Part shown: positions 17,542 through 27,624 of the stretch, one piece after another
Position numbering within the stretch: the first letter of the stretch is position 1
Layout: each line of letters starts with the position of its first letter
From: Pseudoalteromonas distincta
GTDB taxonomy: Bacteria > Pseudomonadota > Gammaproteobacteria > Enterobacterales > Alteromonadaceae
Direction: 5' to 3'
Assembly: GCF_000814675.1 (NCBI RefSeq)
Contig: NZ_JWIG01000001.1
Coordinates: forward strand, 1 to 64,000
Length of the DNA stretch: 64,000 nt
Translations under genes and position numbers: made by a program
Notes under the pieces: generated by a model
What the model was told of the DNA's origin: nothing
The model's database searches: none
Seen by the model: only the letters and a program-made list of their open reading frames with translations

Positions 17542-20142
17542 TTAGAAAGACTGTTTAAAGTTTAAGTACATTGTACGACCGAAACCTGAGTATAGGTCGA
17601 AGTTGTAGTCACGACCGCCAGAAGCGAAAAGTGGTGGCTGTTTACCGAATGCATTTTGTGCACCGAAGCTCACTTTACCGTTCCAAGGTGTGTTGTATGC
17701 AATTTGTAAATCATGCGTTACCCATGAAGGGATATGACCTTCACACTCACCATCTGCAGTGATGTCTTCACACTGGCTATCGATAAGGTTTAGATTCCAA
17801 GTAAAGTCAAAATCAGAAACAGAGTAAACGTTAGATAGGTTTAAACGCATTTGCGGTACACCTGGATCATCAACGAAGTTACGACCGCCATCTGTGCTGT
17901 AATCTACAATGTGAGATAGGTTGAAGTTAGTTCTTAAAGTACCAGCATCACCAAATTCAAACATTGAGTTAGCTTTAAAGTCGATACCTGAAGTTTCTAA
18001 GCTACCATCGTTACCAAAACCACGTACTAACTGAGTAATCGCACCGTTTGGTGAACGAGATACAGTAAACGCATCTGGCACAGAGTCACCACGTAAACGT
18101 GCATCAATGATCGATTGAGCAGAGAAAGCACGGATTCGGTTAGTGATTTCAATGTTGTAGTAATCAAGTTCTACAGAAATTGCGTCTGTTACTTGGTAAA
18201 CAACACCAAGTGAGTACTGGTCAGATTGCTCTGAACCTAACCCTGGGTTAGCAATAACTAGAGCATTGATTTGTGAAGAACAATCTGCAGCTTCACCAAT
18301 TGCCAAACATGTAGCTTCATCAGAAACTGAATCAGCTGATTCAGAAGGCTGTTGAGTTAAGTCTGGTAATGAAGGAGCGCGGAAACCTTTACCCCATGAC
18401 GCACGAAGTACTAAATCATCAATTGGGTTGTAGCGAGCTGATACTTTAGGTGAGAAGTCTGAACCGTAATCAGAATAATCATCGTAACGACCAGCAAAGT
18501 TAAGTTCAAACTCTTCAGAAACAGGAACTAATGCTTCAAAGAATAAGCCACGTACAGAGCGATCACCGCCGGCACTGCTACCAGAAGAACCACCTACTTG
18601 ACCTGCAGCAGAAAGTGAATCATAGATGTCAGCGTAATCTTCTGAACGATATTCAAAACCTACGAATGCTTGAATTGCACCAGCATCTGTTTCCATGATG
18701 TCAAACGCAGCATTTGCGTAAAACTCTTCTTGGTTAAACTTACCTGTACGTGAAGTAGTTACCGTCATCGCGCCTCTAACGTCTTCAGAAGCACCAAACG
18801 GGTCATTTAGCATGTAAGTACCGTCATTAATGTACTGACGTGCAATGCTACGAAGAATATAACCTTCTCCAACATTGTGGCTTTCGTTAATAGTTTTACG
18901 AACACCCGCTTCTACAGAAACCTCACCAAACATACCCTTAGCGCCAAAACCAATGTCTTTAAGCTCGGTAGAAAGGTTGTTGTCACGGTTACCTAGAGCA
19001 GCAAAACGATGCCAATAATCTAAACCTTGTTGCTCTAAACCAAGTGATGCGTCATAAATTGGGCTGTTAGGGTTAGTAGGGTTGTTAGGACTATCTGCCC
19101 CAATAAACACTGTATCACTTGATGCATCATAAGCAGTTGTGTCTAAGCCAGGTGCATAACGACCAAACGATTTAGTTTGAGCAATGTTTATATCAGTAAA
19201 AATGCTCCAATCGTCATTTATTTCATATGTGGCTTTAACAAAAGCAGAACGGTTTTTAATTGACGCTTCATCAGCAGATACAGCTGAGAAGTTGAAGCCA
19301 CAACGGTCGCCTATGCGGTAAAAGTTTTCGTTACCCACGCCTTCACACGTTGCTTCTGGAGAAAAGAAGTCGAAGTTACTAGCTCTTTCGCCTGTTTCAG
19401 GATCTGTAGAAAATGTAGTAAAGTTATTTGAATATACCGAACCACCTGGGCTAGACCAAGGGAAGTCACGAGCATAAACAATGTCACGACCACTCCAAGA
19501 TGCACCAGCAATTACAGACGCATTATCAGAAGAAGCACCGAAAAGTACAGACCCATTTTCACGGTCGCCGCCTTCATGCTCGATACGGCCAGAACCTAAA
19601 GTAACTTCTGCACCATTAAAATCTTTACGTAAAATTACGTTAATTACACCGCCAATAGCGTCTGAACCGTAAAGTGCAGAAGCACCGTCTGTAAGGATTT
19701 CAACTCGCTCAACTGCTGCCATTGGGATTGAGTTCAAATCTTGGCTTGAACCAGTAAGAGTAGACTTTGGTAAACGACGACCATCGACTAAAACTAAAGA
19801 ACGGTCAGCACCTAAACCACGTAAACTAACAGTAGTAGCACCTTGAGCAGAGCTACCAGACTGAGGACGGAACGAACCCAGACTGTTAAATGTAGTGTTA
19901 CGTAATAAATCAGCTACTGAAGTTTCACCGCTTAATTCGATTGCAGCACGGTCGATAACTGTAACTGGTAAGTCTCCAGCCATGTCAACACGTTTAATGC
20001 GTGAGCCAGTTACTTCAATTCGTTCTACTTTTTCTACGCTATCTTCTTCTGCAGCAAACGTATTTGCCGAAAATGCAGCAGTAGATACTGCACCAAATGC
20101 AATCGCTAAGCGAACTGCCTTTGAAACTTGATTATTTAACAT
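17542..20142 (-). CDS. TonB-dependent outer-membrane receptor (866 residues)
   Basis: A signal peptide (MLNNQVSKAVRLAIAFG, cleaved near ANTFAAEE) is followed by IEVTGSRIKR, a plug with LVLVDGRRLP and GASALYGSDAIGGVINV, and a barrel ending YLNFKQSF. It is a TonB-driven importer of unknown substrate, of the same broad class as the 961-residue receptor but clearly divergent after the leader. The SD is GGGAGAAT. The promoter elements at 20232-20260 match those of the first receptor, so both may answer to the same control. Confidence 0.92.
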   Translation of the reverse strand: MLNNQVSKAVRLAIAFGAVSTAAFSANTFAAEEDSVEKVERIEVTGSRIKRVDMAGDLPVTVIDRAAIELSGETSVADLLRNTTFNSLGSFRPQSGSSAQGATTVSLRGLGADRSLVLVDGRRLPKSTLTGSSQDLNSIPMAAVERVEILTDGASALYGSDAIGGVINVILRKDFNGAEVTLGSGRIEHEGGDRENGSVLFGASSDNASVIAGASWSGRDIVYARDFPWSSPGGSVYSNNFTTFSTDPETGERASNFDFFSPEATCEGVGNENFYRIGDRCGFNFSAVSADEASIKNRSAFVKATYEINDDWSIFTDINIAQTKSFGRYAPGLDTTAYDASSDTVFIGADSPNNPTNPNSPIYDASLGLEQQGLDYWHRFAALGNRDNNLSTELKDIGFGAKGMFGEVSVEAGVRKTINESHNVGEGYILRSIARQYINDGTYMLNDPFGASEDVRGAMTVTTSRTGKFNQEEFYANAAFDIMETDAGAIQAFVGFEYRSEDYADIYDSLSAAGQVGGSSGSSAGGDRSVRGLFFEALVPVSEEFELNFAGRYDDYSDYGSDFSPKVSARYNPIDDLVLRASWGKGFRAPSLPDLTQQPSESADSVSDEATCLAIGEAADCSSQINALVIANPGLGSEQSDQYSLGVVYQVTDAISVELDYYNIEITNRIRAFSAQSIIDARLRGDSVPDAFTVSRSPNGAITQLVRGFGNDGSLETSGIDFKANSMFEFGDAGTLRTNFNLSHIVDYSTDGGRNFVDDPGVPQMRLNLSNVYSVSDFDFTWNLNLIDSQCEDITADGECEGHIPSWVTHDLQIAYNTPWNGKVSFGAQNAFGKQPPLFASGGRDYNFDLYSGFGRTMYLNFKQSF

Positions 20143-20231
20143 TTGATTCTCCCTAGTGTTACAACTTTATAGAAGCAACTATTATTTAATTATTTTTTAT
20201 TATCACATGCTATTAACAGTGACTAAAACAA

Positions 20232-20260
20232 ATAGTAAACAAAAAAAGCTAAAAAGCCAA
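20232..20260 (-). promoter_or_regulatory. Probable promoter of the 866-residue receptor gene
   Basis: Minus-strand TTGGCT (20260-20255) and TACTAT (20237-20232) are 17 nt apart. Upstream, TTTGATTAACAAAG (20275-20262) aligns with TTTGGTTAGCCAAG at the first receptor gene. The common layout supports shared regulation. Confidence 0.5.
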
Positions 20261-20388
20261 CCTTTGTTAATCAAATATTAACCACCAAGAGGTTTTTTAA
20301 TGATATTTTTAGTGAAATCGGGGCTATCGTACGATTTATAAGCATAAAAGTGGATTATTTAATCAAAAACATCCAATTAAGAAACTAA

Positions 20389-22731
20389 TTAGAATAATAA
20401 AAACTGATTCTTCTTCAAATCATTTACATTTTGATTAATTATCGGCTCTACCATATCCAAAAGCGGTACAATCTGTTTTTCTACATAAATTGCATAGTCA
20501 TAGCTATGAAGGTCTTGATACAGCTCAACTCCAGCGATTGTGTAAACAAATGTAACAAATTCACCTCTATTGACCGTAAATTCGCTATTTTTTTTCTGGT
20601 GTTTTTTAACTGCTTGAACATGAGGGGGGATATTTTTCTTATAATCGATTAAGTTTTGACCTAGTCTCTTCTTAAAAACGAGTAAATGATCAAAATCACC
20701 TTGGTATAACTTTGTTATATAGTCTTTAACAAGGTCATTTATGCTCAAGTTTCCATCAAAAAGACTAGTAAATAGTTCGAACTGGAACTGTTGAGCAAGT
20801 TTAGTCCAATCACTTCTTACTGTTTCTAATCCTTTAAATACTAATTTTGACTCGTTTGGTTTAATTAATTTACCGACATAGCGCTTTTTAGAGCCAACTA
20901 GCTTCCCCCTTATGGTTGGCAAAAAGAAAGGGCTATAAAGAGATTCAAATTCTATTTCTAAATGACTTGTTAAGTTGTGCGTTTGTTTAATCTCGTTAAC
21001 CCAATCTGTAGTTATCTTTTTAGCTAAAAACACGCCAATCTCATTACACTCGTCGTGAGTTAAATCATCGTCCAGCTTAATAAATGTAGAATCGGTATCA
21101 CCATAAATAACGCTATAGCCAAGCTCTTCTATCCATTTTTTAGTTTGTAGCATTATTTCGTGCCCTCTTAATGTAATAGAGCTGGATAACCTGGGATCGT
21201 AAAACCTGCATCCTTTTGAGCCTAAAACACCATATAAGCTATTCATTATTATTTTAATTGCTTGAGAAAGCATTTGATCTTGATTGTCTTTGGCAAGCTG
21301 TCTTTGTGAGGCTAAGCTTTTAATTAATAAAGGTAAGTGATGTTTATCGCGCGAGAATAGGGCTTCATTAAAACCCTGCACACTCTGGTTCGGATTTTTT
21401 AAACCTTCTATCAGTCCGAGTGGATCAATATAGAAAGTTTGCATAATACTGGGATACAAGCTTTTAAAGTCTAAAACAATGACATTTTTATAAAGCCCAG
21501 GAATAGACTCCATTACATAACCGCCAGGACTTTCGAATGTAAGCCCATGATCGCCCATATTAGGAGCAACATAACCGCTGCGATGCAGCATTGGTAAATA
21601 CATATTGATAAAAGCAGCGACAGAGCCGCCCTTTTTTTCAAGCTCTAATCCTGTGAGCTTTGTTCTTATAATAGAAAAATCGAGTAGCTTTAATTTATCA
21701 AAAATTTTATTTACCAAAATACAGTCTTGTCGATTATATTTTGCTAAAGAAAGCTTATCTTCATTAAATTGCCTAATAATTTCCTGCAGACTATTAGCCG
21801 TGTCGATTAATTTGGACTCACCCAACACTTGATTTGAAACATTAGCTAAAGAAAAACTCTCAAAGCTATATGTAGCATTTTTTAAAGTGTCTATTCCATC
21901 AACCACACATCGCCCAGGGATCGATACTCGAGTAAAGTGTCCTTTGCGAACATATAAAGGTTGATCTCCCCTACCCAGTAATAACTTAATGCCTAGTGCT
22001 TCAGCTCTTTCATGAATAACCGAAAAATCGAACTCAATTATATTCCACCCAATTATGACATCAGGATCGCTAAGCTTAATAAAATGCTCTACCCCCCTTA
22101 ACAGCTCAGCCTCATCTACACACCAAATAATATCAAACTCTAGGTTTTCAGTTTCCCTATCTGGCTCGCCAATCATTAAAACACAATCTAAATTGCAGCC
22201 CACAAGTCCAACAGAAAACAAAACGCCACTTTCGTTACATTCAATGTCTAACGAGAGCTTATTAAGAGCTGGGGAATACTCATCATTTGCTTTTAATTTT
22301 GCCTCTGTTACTAATGTATAACCATTTTGATAAAAAACATTACCCGTTATCCAAGCTCCTCCTTTTATAAAGCGCTCCATTAAATAACGCTCTATTGGTC
22401 GAATGTCTTCTTCAGATAATACAACTCCACGTTGCTTTAAAGCTTTAGCGGCAGAATAAAAATGTTTTAGTGAGTTGAAATAACAAGCCGACATATCTTC
22501 TTGCTGAAAGTTTTTTAACTCAAGACTTTTAATATTAAAGATAAGTGATTCAGCTGCTAATATTTCATGCGCTATTTCAGCATCTTTACTTTTGATAAAA
22601 AACAGCGCATTTTCGTTAACTGATGTTGTTTTTATAGGCCCTTTATCACTGCAAAACCACGCTTCGTAGCATATGCCGCTTGCAGTATCATACGCATGAG
22701 AAGAAACAATAAAACCGTCTGTTAAGTACAC
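20389..22731 (-). CDS. polB: DNA polymerase II (family B)
   Basis: The 780-residue length matches E. coli Pol II (783). The exonuclease motifs are LSLDIECNESG (Exo I) and IGWNIIEFDF (Exo II). The polymerase motifs are LDFKSLYPSIMQTF (A), IIMNSLYGVLGS (B) and YGDTDSTF (C). Both proofreading and polymerase centres look intact. In E. coli this is an SOS-induced polymerase for replication restart and translesion synthesis. The start is GTG at 22731. No canonical LexA box was found upstream, only an AT-rich palindrome. It is divergent from dinG. Confidence 0.95.
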   Translation of the reverse strand: MYLTDGFIVSSHAYDTASGICYEAWFCSDKGPIKTTSVNENALFFIKSKDAEIAHEILAAESLIFNIKSLELKNFQQEDMSACYFNSLKHFYSAAKALKQRGVVLSEEDIRPIERYLMERFIKGGAWITGNVFYQNGYTLVTEAKLKANDEYSPALNKLSLDIECNESGVLFSVGLVGCNLDCVLMIGEPDRETENLEFDIIWCVDEAELLRGVEHFIKLSDPDVIIGWNIIEFDFSVIHERAEALGIKLLLGRGDQPLYVRKGHFTRVSIPGRCVVDGIDTLKNATYSFESFSLANVSNQVLGESKLIDTANSLQEIIRQFNEDKLSLAKYNRQDCILVNKIFDKLKLLDFSIIRTKLTGLELEKKGGSVAAFINMYLPMLHRSGYVAPNMGDHGLTFESPGGYVMESIPGLYKNVIVLDFKSLYPSIMQTFYIDPLGLIEGLKNPNQSVQGFNEALFSRDKHHLPLLIKSLASQRQLAKDNQDQMLSQAIKIIMNSLYGVLGSKGCRFYDPRLSSSITLRGHEIMLQTKKWIEELGYSVIYGDTDSTFIKLDDDLTHDECNEIGVFLAKKITTDWVNEIKQTHNLTSHLEIEFESLYSPFFLPTIRGKLVGSKKRYVGKLIKPNESKLVFKGLETVRSDWTKLAQQFQFELFTSLFDGNLSINDLVKDYITKLYQGDFDHLLVFKKRLGQNLIDYKKNIPPHVQAVKKHQKKNSEFTVNRGEFVTFVYTIAGVELYQDLHSYDYAIYVEKQIVPLLDMVEPIINQNVNDLKKNQFLLF

Positions 22732-22887
22732 TATTACTAAACCTTATATATATATGTAAGTTTTTACTTAATTCAAAATGCTTTAAAGCCATACATCCAA
22801 CCTAAATAAACACTCAGATACTTTATTTGCTAAATTAATCTCATCACTTCTTGTAGTTACACTCTTATAACTCTAAAATCCATAGCA

Positions 22888-22903
22888 CTGTAATTATATA
22901 CAT
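22888..22903 (+). promoter_or_regulatory. Degenerate LexA box upstream of dinG
   Basis: CTGTAATTATATACAT fits the CTG-N10-CAG LexA consensus except for the last base (T for G). It ends 19 nt before the dinG start. DinG is a LexA-controlled gene in E. coli, which makes the weak match more believable. Confidence 0.45.
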
Positions 22904-22922
22904 ACTTTAGGTAAATCATCCC

Positions 22923-24998
22923 ATGCTTTCTGACTCACTAAAAAAAACAATTAGGCAAGTACACCAGCATGTGGCTAGTAACCTAAAAGATTATCGCCCT
23001 CGTAGCAGTCAAAATTACCTTGTAGCCGAAATAGCAAAAACACTTGCTGGCGAATACCATAAAAAGCAGCGCATTTGCGTAATTGAAGCAGGCACTGGTA
23101 CCGGTAAGTCTCTTGCCTATTGTTTAGGCGCGTTGCCTCTTGCCTTAGCACAAAAAAAGAAGCTAGTTATTTCTACCGCAACCGTTGCACTGCAAGAACA
23201 ATTAATAGCAAAAGAGCTCCCATTTTTTAAAAAGCATTCAGGCCTCGACTTTAAATTTGATTTGGTAAAAGGTCGCCATCGTTATATTTGCGCTCACAAA
23301 TTACATAATGCTGTAAACGGCGATAGCCAAACACAAATGGACTTTATGCCAACGCTTACTTCACCATTGAGCGCAATGGAAACCAAGTGTTTGAATGAGC
23401 TATATAACGCCTATGTGAATAAAAAATGGCAAGGCGATAGAGACAGCTGGGCCGATACTGTACCCGATAGAGTGTGGAACTTAATAGCGTGCGATAAACA
23501 TTCGTGTCAGCGCCAAATGAAAGCCCATCAAACGTGTCCGTTTCAGCTTGCTCGTAATCAATTGATGCAAATGGATGTACTGGTAATTAATCACTCTTTA
23601 TTACTTGCTGATTTAGACCTAGGCGGCGGTAAAATTTTACCCGAGCCCGACAACACCATTTATGTAATTGATGAAGCGCACCATTTAGCACATATAACAC
23701 GCGACTTTTCATCAGCTGCAGCCACAATTAAAGGCACAATAGAATGGCTTGATAAGCTCACCAAGTTTAGCGGGAAAATGGCGAAGGTTTTAGTAGGGCA
23801 AAGAGCCATTGGCCAAAACTTTAAACTTTGCGACAGTATTAACGACGCAAATAAAGACTTAAAAGTAGTTCGCGATATTCTTGATAATGCCGACTTTGAA
23901 TACTCAAAAGACGATACTTATCGCTTTGAGCACGGTGAAATTCCACAATCGCTGCACAGTAAAGCAAAAGACATAAGCGAAGCCACGCAAGATGCGCTGC
24001 GCTGTTTAAACAAAATGCACGACACCCTTACCCAAGATGTAAGCGACGGCGACATAAAACCTTACGTTGCCGACCCAATACTAGGCGAAAGCGGTCAATA
24101 CATAAACCGCTTAGAGCAACTAAACAAACTATGGTTTAGTTACGCAAAAAAAGGCGAAGGTGCTCCCCATGCACGGTGGATAAAACGTCTTGAATATAAA
24201 AGCCATCACGATCACTTATTAAGCGACTGCCCTATCGAGGTCGGTTATTACTTAAAAGATAAATTGTGGCGAGAATGCGCGGGCGCTGTTTTGTGCTCTG
24301 CTACATTAAGTGCACTGGGCTCGTTTGATCACTTTGCTTACGAAACAGGGCTTGCTAAAGAAGAAGGCGTTAAATTTATTAAAGTACCTTCTCCTTTTGA
24401 TTACCCAAAACAAGCCACTTTACGTATTCCGGTATCTAAAGTAGAACCTACCGATAAAGACTTTAGTGATCACCTAGCTAAAACTTTACCAGAGTACCTA
24501 AATGATAAAAAAGCGAACCTTGTACTATTCGCTTCTTACTGGCAAATGGACCACGTAACAAAGTTTCTTAGAACAAAAGGTTTTAACTTATTAGTACAAG
24601 GTGAGATGTCGCGAGAAGCATTGCTTAAATTACACACTAAAAATGTAGACGAAGGCAAAGGCAGTATTTTATTTGGAACACAAAGCCTTTCGGAAGGTCT
24701 TGATTTACCTGGTAAATATCTAGAGAACTTAATAATCACTAAAATTCCGTTTGCTGTACCTACTTCGCCGATAGAAGAAGCGCAAGCAGAATTTGTACAA
24801 AGCAAAGGTGGTAACCCGTTTTTAACGATTACCGTGCCAGACGCCGCAAAGAAATTGGTACAAAGCTGTGGTAGACTGCTGCGAAAAGAGAGTGATGAAG
24901 GCTGTATTACTATTCTCGATAGACGCTTAGTTACTAAGCGATACGGTAAAGCCATGCTCGACACCCTACCACCTTTTAAAAGACAAATAGATTATTAA
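22923..24998 (+). CDS. dinG: ATP-dependent DNA helicase DinG
   Basis: The 691-residue XPD-like superfamily 2 helicase has Walker A GTGTGKS at 57-63, VIDEAHH at 248-254, and an Fe-S cluster region whose cysteines include ICAHK, ACDKHSCQRQ and QTCPF. Motif VI is in LVQSCGRLLRKE. DinG unwinds R-loops and DNA structures ahead of replication forks. Its TAA overlaps the ATG of the permease gene by one base, so it heads an operon running through priC, the deacetylase, comFB and ybaM. Confidence 0.95.
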   Translation: MLSDSLKKTIRQVHQHVASNLKDYRPRSSQNYLVAEIAKTLAGEYHKKQRICVIEAGTGTGKSLAYCLGALPLALAQKKKLVISTATVALQEQLIAKELPFFKKHSGLDFKFDLVKGRHRYICAHKLHNAVNGDSQTQMDFMPTLTSPLSAMETKCLNELYNAYVNKKWQGDRDSWADTVPDRVWNLIACDKHSCQRQMKAHQTCPFQLARNQLMQMDVLVINHSLLLADLDLGGGKILPEPDNTIYVIDEAHHLAHITRDFSSAAATIKGTIEWLDKLTKFSGKMAKVLVGQRAIGQNFKLCDSINDANKDLKVVRDILDNADFEYSKDDTYRFEHGEIPQSLHSKAKDISEATQDALRCLNKMHDTLTQDVSDGDIKPYVADPILGESGQYINRLEQLNKLWFSYAKKGEGAPHARWIKRLEYKSHHDHLLSDCPIEVGYYLKDKLWRECAGAVLCSATLSALGSFDHFAYETGLAKEEGVKFIKVPSPFDYPKQATLRIPVSKVEPTDKDFSDHLAKTLPEYLNDKKANLVLFASYWQMDHVTKFLRTKGFNLLVQGEMSREALLKLHTKNVDEGKGSILFGTQSLSEGLDLPGKYLENLIITKIPFAVPTSPIEEAQAEFVQSKGGNPFLTITVPDAAKKLVQSCGRLLRKESDEGCITILDRRLVTKRYGKAMLDTLPPFKRQIDY

Positions 24999-25774
24999 TG
25001 TTTGAACTCGCACTCGATCCAACAACCTGGGCTGTTTTATGTGCTGTTGCACTTGCCGCAGGTTTTATAGACGCTATCGCCGGTGGCGGTGGCATGTTAA
25101 CTGTACCCGCTTTATTAACTGCTGGCTTACCTCCACATTTAACATTAGGCACCAATAAATTAGCGGCTAGCTTTGGCTCGTTAACGGCAAGCTATACATA
25201 CTATAAAAAGAACTTATTTAGTCCTAAGTTTTGGGCAGCCTCTATAATTGCTACCGCAATAGGTGCATTGATAGGTACTGTTATTGTTGATCATTTAAGT
25301 ATCGATTTTTTAAACAAACTACTCCCGATTATTATTATTTTAGTTGCTGGCTATAGCTTATTTGGTAATTTAAGCACCACCGAAGGCGATGAACTTCCTA
25401 AACTAAACAAAGCGATGAAAATAAAACAATGGCTACAAGGTTTAGCATTAGGCTTTTTTGATGGTTTAGCAGGCCCAGGTACGGGTACATTTTGGACTGC
25501 TTCTAATGGCATGCTTTACAAAATGAACCTGCTACTCAACTGTGGTTTAGCGCGTTCAATGAACTTTGTGTCTAACTTTATATCTTTAATTACCTTTGTT
25601 GCACTCGGCCATGTAAACTTTTTACTTGGCATAACAATGGGCTTTTTTATTATGCTAGGCGCATGGTTTGGGGCGCATTCAGCAATACGTTTTGGTAGCA
25701 AATTTATTCGCCCAGTATTTAATACTATGGTTATACTTTTAGCATTAAAACTAATTTACGAGGCTTACTTTTAA
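24998..25774 (+). CDS. yfcA: TSUP/TauE-SafE family permease, YfcA-like
   Basis: A 258-residue integral membrane protein with about seven hydrophobic helices and the glycine-rich family motif AIAGGGGMLTVPALL near residues 27-41, repeated in weaker form as GFFDGLAGPGTGTF. TSUP proteins move sulfonates, sulfite or other anions; the substrate here is unknown. It is coupled to dinG by a one-base overlap and followed by priC after one base. yfcA is used in the sense of the COG0730 family. Confidence 0.85.
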   Translation: MFELALDPTTWAVLCAVALAAGFIDAIAGGGGMLTVPALLTAGLPPHLTLGTNKLAASFGSLTASYTYYKKNLFSPKFWAASIIATAIGALIGTVIVDHLSIDFLNKLLPIIIILVAGYSLFGNLSTTEGDELPKLNKAMKIKQWLQGLALGFFDGLAGPGTGTFWTASNGMLYKMNLLLNCGLARSMNFVSNFISLITFVALGHVNFLLGITMGFFIMLGAWFGAHSAIRFGSKFIRPVFNTMVILLALKLIYEAYF

Positions 25775-25775
25775 T

Positions 25776-26384
25776 ATGCATTCAATGGCTTTAGATAAAC
25801 TACGTCAACAAGTTGCAACGCTAAAACAACAAGCTGAGCAATTTGATAAAGCTAAACTTTTTTCTAAAAATCGTTACATGCAAGCACAACCTAGCTTGTT
25901 TGACCGCGCAGTTTTTAGTACCAAAAGCATGAACCTAGTCGATTACGTGATAGAAATAGAAGATGAAGTTTCAAGGTTACCGCCAAGCGAGCATCGCCAT
26001 GCTTATACCTACGCGCTTGAACGTATTGCAGCTCAAATACAAGCTGTATTCAATGTTATTAAATCTACCCCTATTTGGGTTAAAGAAAACAAAAGCCATT
26101 ATAAACCACGCCCTAAGCAAACCGTTTATAAGCAAGCTGTGCAAAAAATAATGCAATCATCCCATGAGCTTTACGACGAATTAAAACAAAACCATGAGTT
26201 TGAACGCCGTTTAGTGCTCATGATTGAAGAGCGAAAAATGCAAATGGATAAAGCCTCACCTGCTAAAGCACAAAAGCTTAACCTTGAAATATTAAGCACA
26301 CACGCTCGATTAGGCCGCTGCAGAAAAGCAATTTCTGCCACCGAAGATAAAATTCAACAAGTAGAAAAACAGCAGCTGCGTTAA
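25776..26384 (+). CDS. priC: Primosomal replication protein PriC (N'')
   Basis: The 202-residue, basic, all-helical protein matches PriC in pattern: an N-terminal LRQQVATLKQQAEQFD, central FDRAVF and EIEDEVSRLP, and a C-terminal ERRLVLMIEERKMQMD with ARLGRCRKAI. PriC loads DnaB at stalled forks without PriA. The alternative start M4 (25785) is possible. The ybaM gene three positions on is also next to priC in E. coli, which backs the call. Confidence 0.88.
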   Translation: MHSMALDKLRQQVATLKQQAEQFDKAKLFSKNRYMQAQPSLFDRAVFSTKSMNLVDYVIEIEDEVSRLPPSEHRHAYTYALERIAAQIQAVFNVIKSTPIWVKENKSHYKPRPKQTVYKQAVQKIMQSSHELYDELKQNHEFERRLVLMIEERKMQMDKASPAKAQKLNLEILSTHARLGRCRKAISATEDKIQQVEKQQLR

Positions 26385-26397
26385 GGCGCACTTTACT

Positions 26398-27291
26398 ATG
26401 CAGCTTTATTATCATCCATTGTATTCAGACCTTATACTCCCAGAACGTCATCGATTCCCTATTCAAAAGTACAAGTTACTTAAAACCGAAATAGAAAACC
26501 TAGGTGTTTCGGCTATTCACTTTCAAGAGCCTAAGAAAGCAACGCCTGCTCAGCTTTCGTTGTGCCATAATCAAACTTATATAAATAACTTTTTAAACGG
26601 CACGCTTAGCAATAAAGCCATAAAAAAAATGGGCTTTCCTTATTCAAATGAATTGGTAGAGCGCACATTACTATCAGTTGGGGCAAGCATCCAAAGTAGT
26701 GAACACGCGCTAAAACATGGTTTTTCGGCTAATTTAAGTGGTGGCTATCATCATGCATACAGTGATTACGGTAGCGGTTTTTGTATTTTTAACGATCTAG
26801 CTATTGCAGCAGCACATTTAATAAATACAGAGCAAGCCGACACTGTTTTAATTTTTGATTGCGACGTACACCAAGGCGATGGCACAGCACAAATCACTCA
26901 AAACCATGACCAAATTATTACCTGCTCAATTCATTGTGAACAAAATTTTCCTCGTAATAAGCAAGAGTCTACTTACGATTTTGCATTGCCCGCTAAAACA
27001 ACCGACGCTGAGTACCTCGCTACATTAGAGCAAGCACTCGATTTTTGCGTGCGCATTCATAACCCCGATATTATTTTGTATAATGCAGGGGCTGATATAT
27101 ACACAAAAGACGAGTTAGGCTTGTTTGATGTATCACTAGATGGCGTATATAAACGCGACTTTTTTACTCTCAACTTTTGTAAGCAACACCAAATCCCACT
27201 AATGTGCGGGCTAGGCGGAGGTTATCAGCGTAATTTGAGTTCACTAATTAATGTCCATAAACAACTATTTAAAGCCGCTATCGATTTATAG
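26398..27291 (+). CDS. Histone-deacetylase-family (arginase-fold) hydrolase
   Basis: The 297-residue protein has the zinc-hydrolase hallmarks in order: GGYHHAYSDYGSGFCIFND (His-His pair), IFDCDVHQGDGT (Asp and His zinc ligands), YNAGADIYTKDELG (third zinc Asp) and GLGGGY with the catalytic Tyr. It should remove acyl groups from a lysine side chain, acetylated polyamine or similar substrate in the cytoplasm; bacterial members include AcuC and polyamine deacetylases. It lies between priC and comFB in one operon. The substrate is not deducible. Confidence 0.88.
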   Translation: MQLYYHPLYSDLILPERHRFPIQKYKLLKTEIENLGVSAIHFQEPKKATPAQLSLCHNQTYINNFLNGTLSNKAIKKMGFPYSNELVERTLLSVGASIQSSEHALKHGFSANLSGGYHHAYSDYGSGFCIFNDLAIAAAHLINTEQADTVLIFDCDVHQGDGTAQITQNHDQIITCSIHCEQNFPRNKQESTYDFALPAKTTDAEYLATLEQALDFCVRIHNPDIILYNAGADIYTKDELGLFDVSLDGVYKRDFFTLNFCKQHQIPLMCGLGGGYQRNLSSLINVHKQLFKAAIDL

Positions 27292-27342
27292 CAAGCCATA
27301 GTATAGACTCAGTTAAACGGATTATTTTAAAGCGGTGGGAAT

Positions 27343-27624
27343 ATGCGATTACACGAAGATATACACAATTTTTACGAAAAAATTGTGGTCGAGGAAGTTA
27401 TCAAACTTAAACTTGATGAAAAATATGATGAAGATGTAATGGCTGACTTTTGTTGTACGGTACTAAATCAGCTCCCGCCACGATATATTCGCTACGATGT
27501 AGATATGGCGTTTTATTTACCGCAATCAGAACGCATACATATGGAACAACGTGTACAAACCGCAATAAACGTTGCCATTAGCCAAATATCAAAAAAGAAA
27601 GAGTTAAATGACAAGTCCACTTGA
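27343..27624 (+). CDS. ComFB-family (late competence) protein
   Basis: This 93-residue protein starts with LHEDIHNFYEKIVVEEVIKL and has the family core DEDVMADFCCTVLNQLPPRYIRYDVDM, matching the ComFB pattern in which a cysteine/aspartate region precedes LNRLPPRY. ComFB-like proteins are found in competent, motile and cyclic-dinucleotide-signalling bacteria, and binding of cyclic dinucleotides has been reported for some; that is family knowledge, not visible here. Its 3' end overlaps ybaM by 17 nt. Confidence 0.75.
   Translation: MRLHEDIHNFYEKIVVEEVIKLKLDEKYDEDVMADFCCTVLNQLPPRYIRYDVDMAFYLPQSERIHMEQRVQTAINVAISQISKKKELNDKST

Noticed and set aside
22743..22760. AT-rich 18-bp palindrome upstream of polB as a LexA box
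   Set aside because: It has CTTA and TAAG at the ends and lacks the CTG and CAG half-site cores, so it does not fit the SOS consensus.
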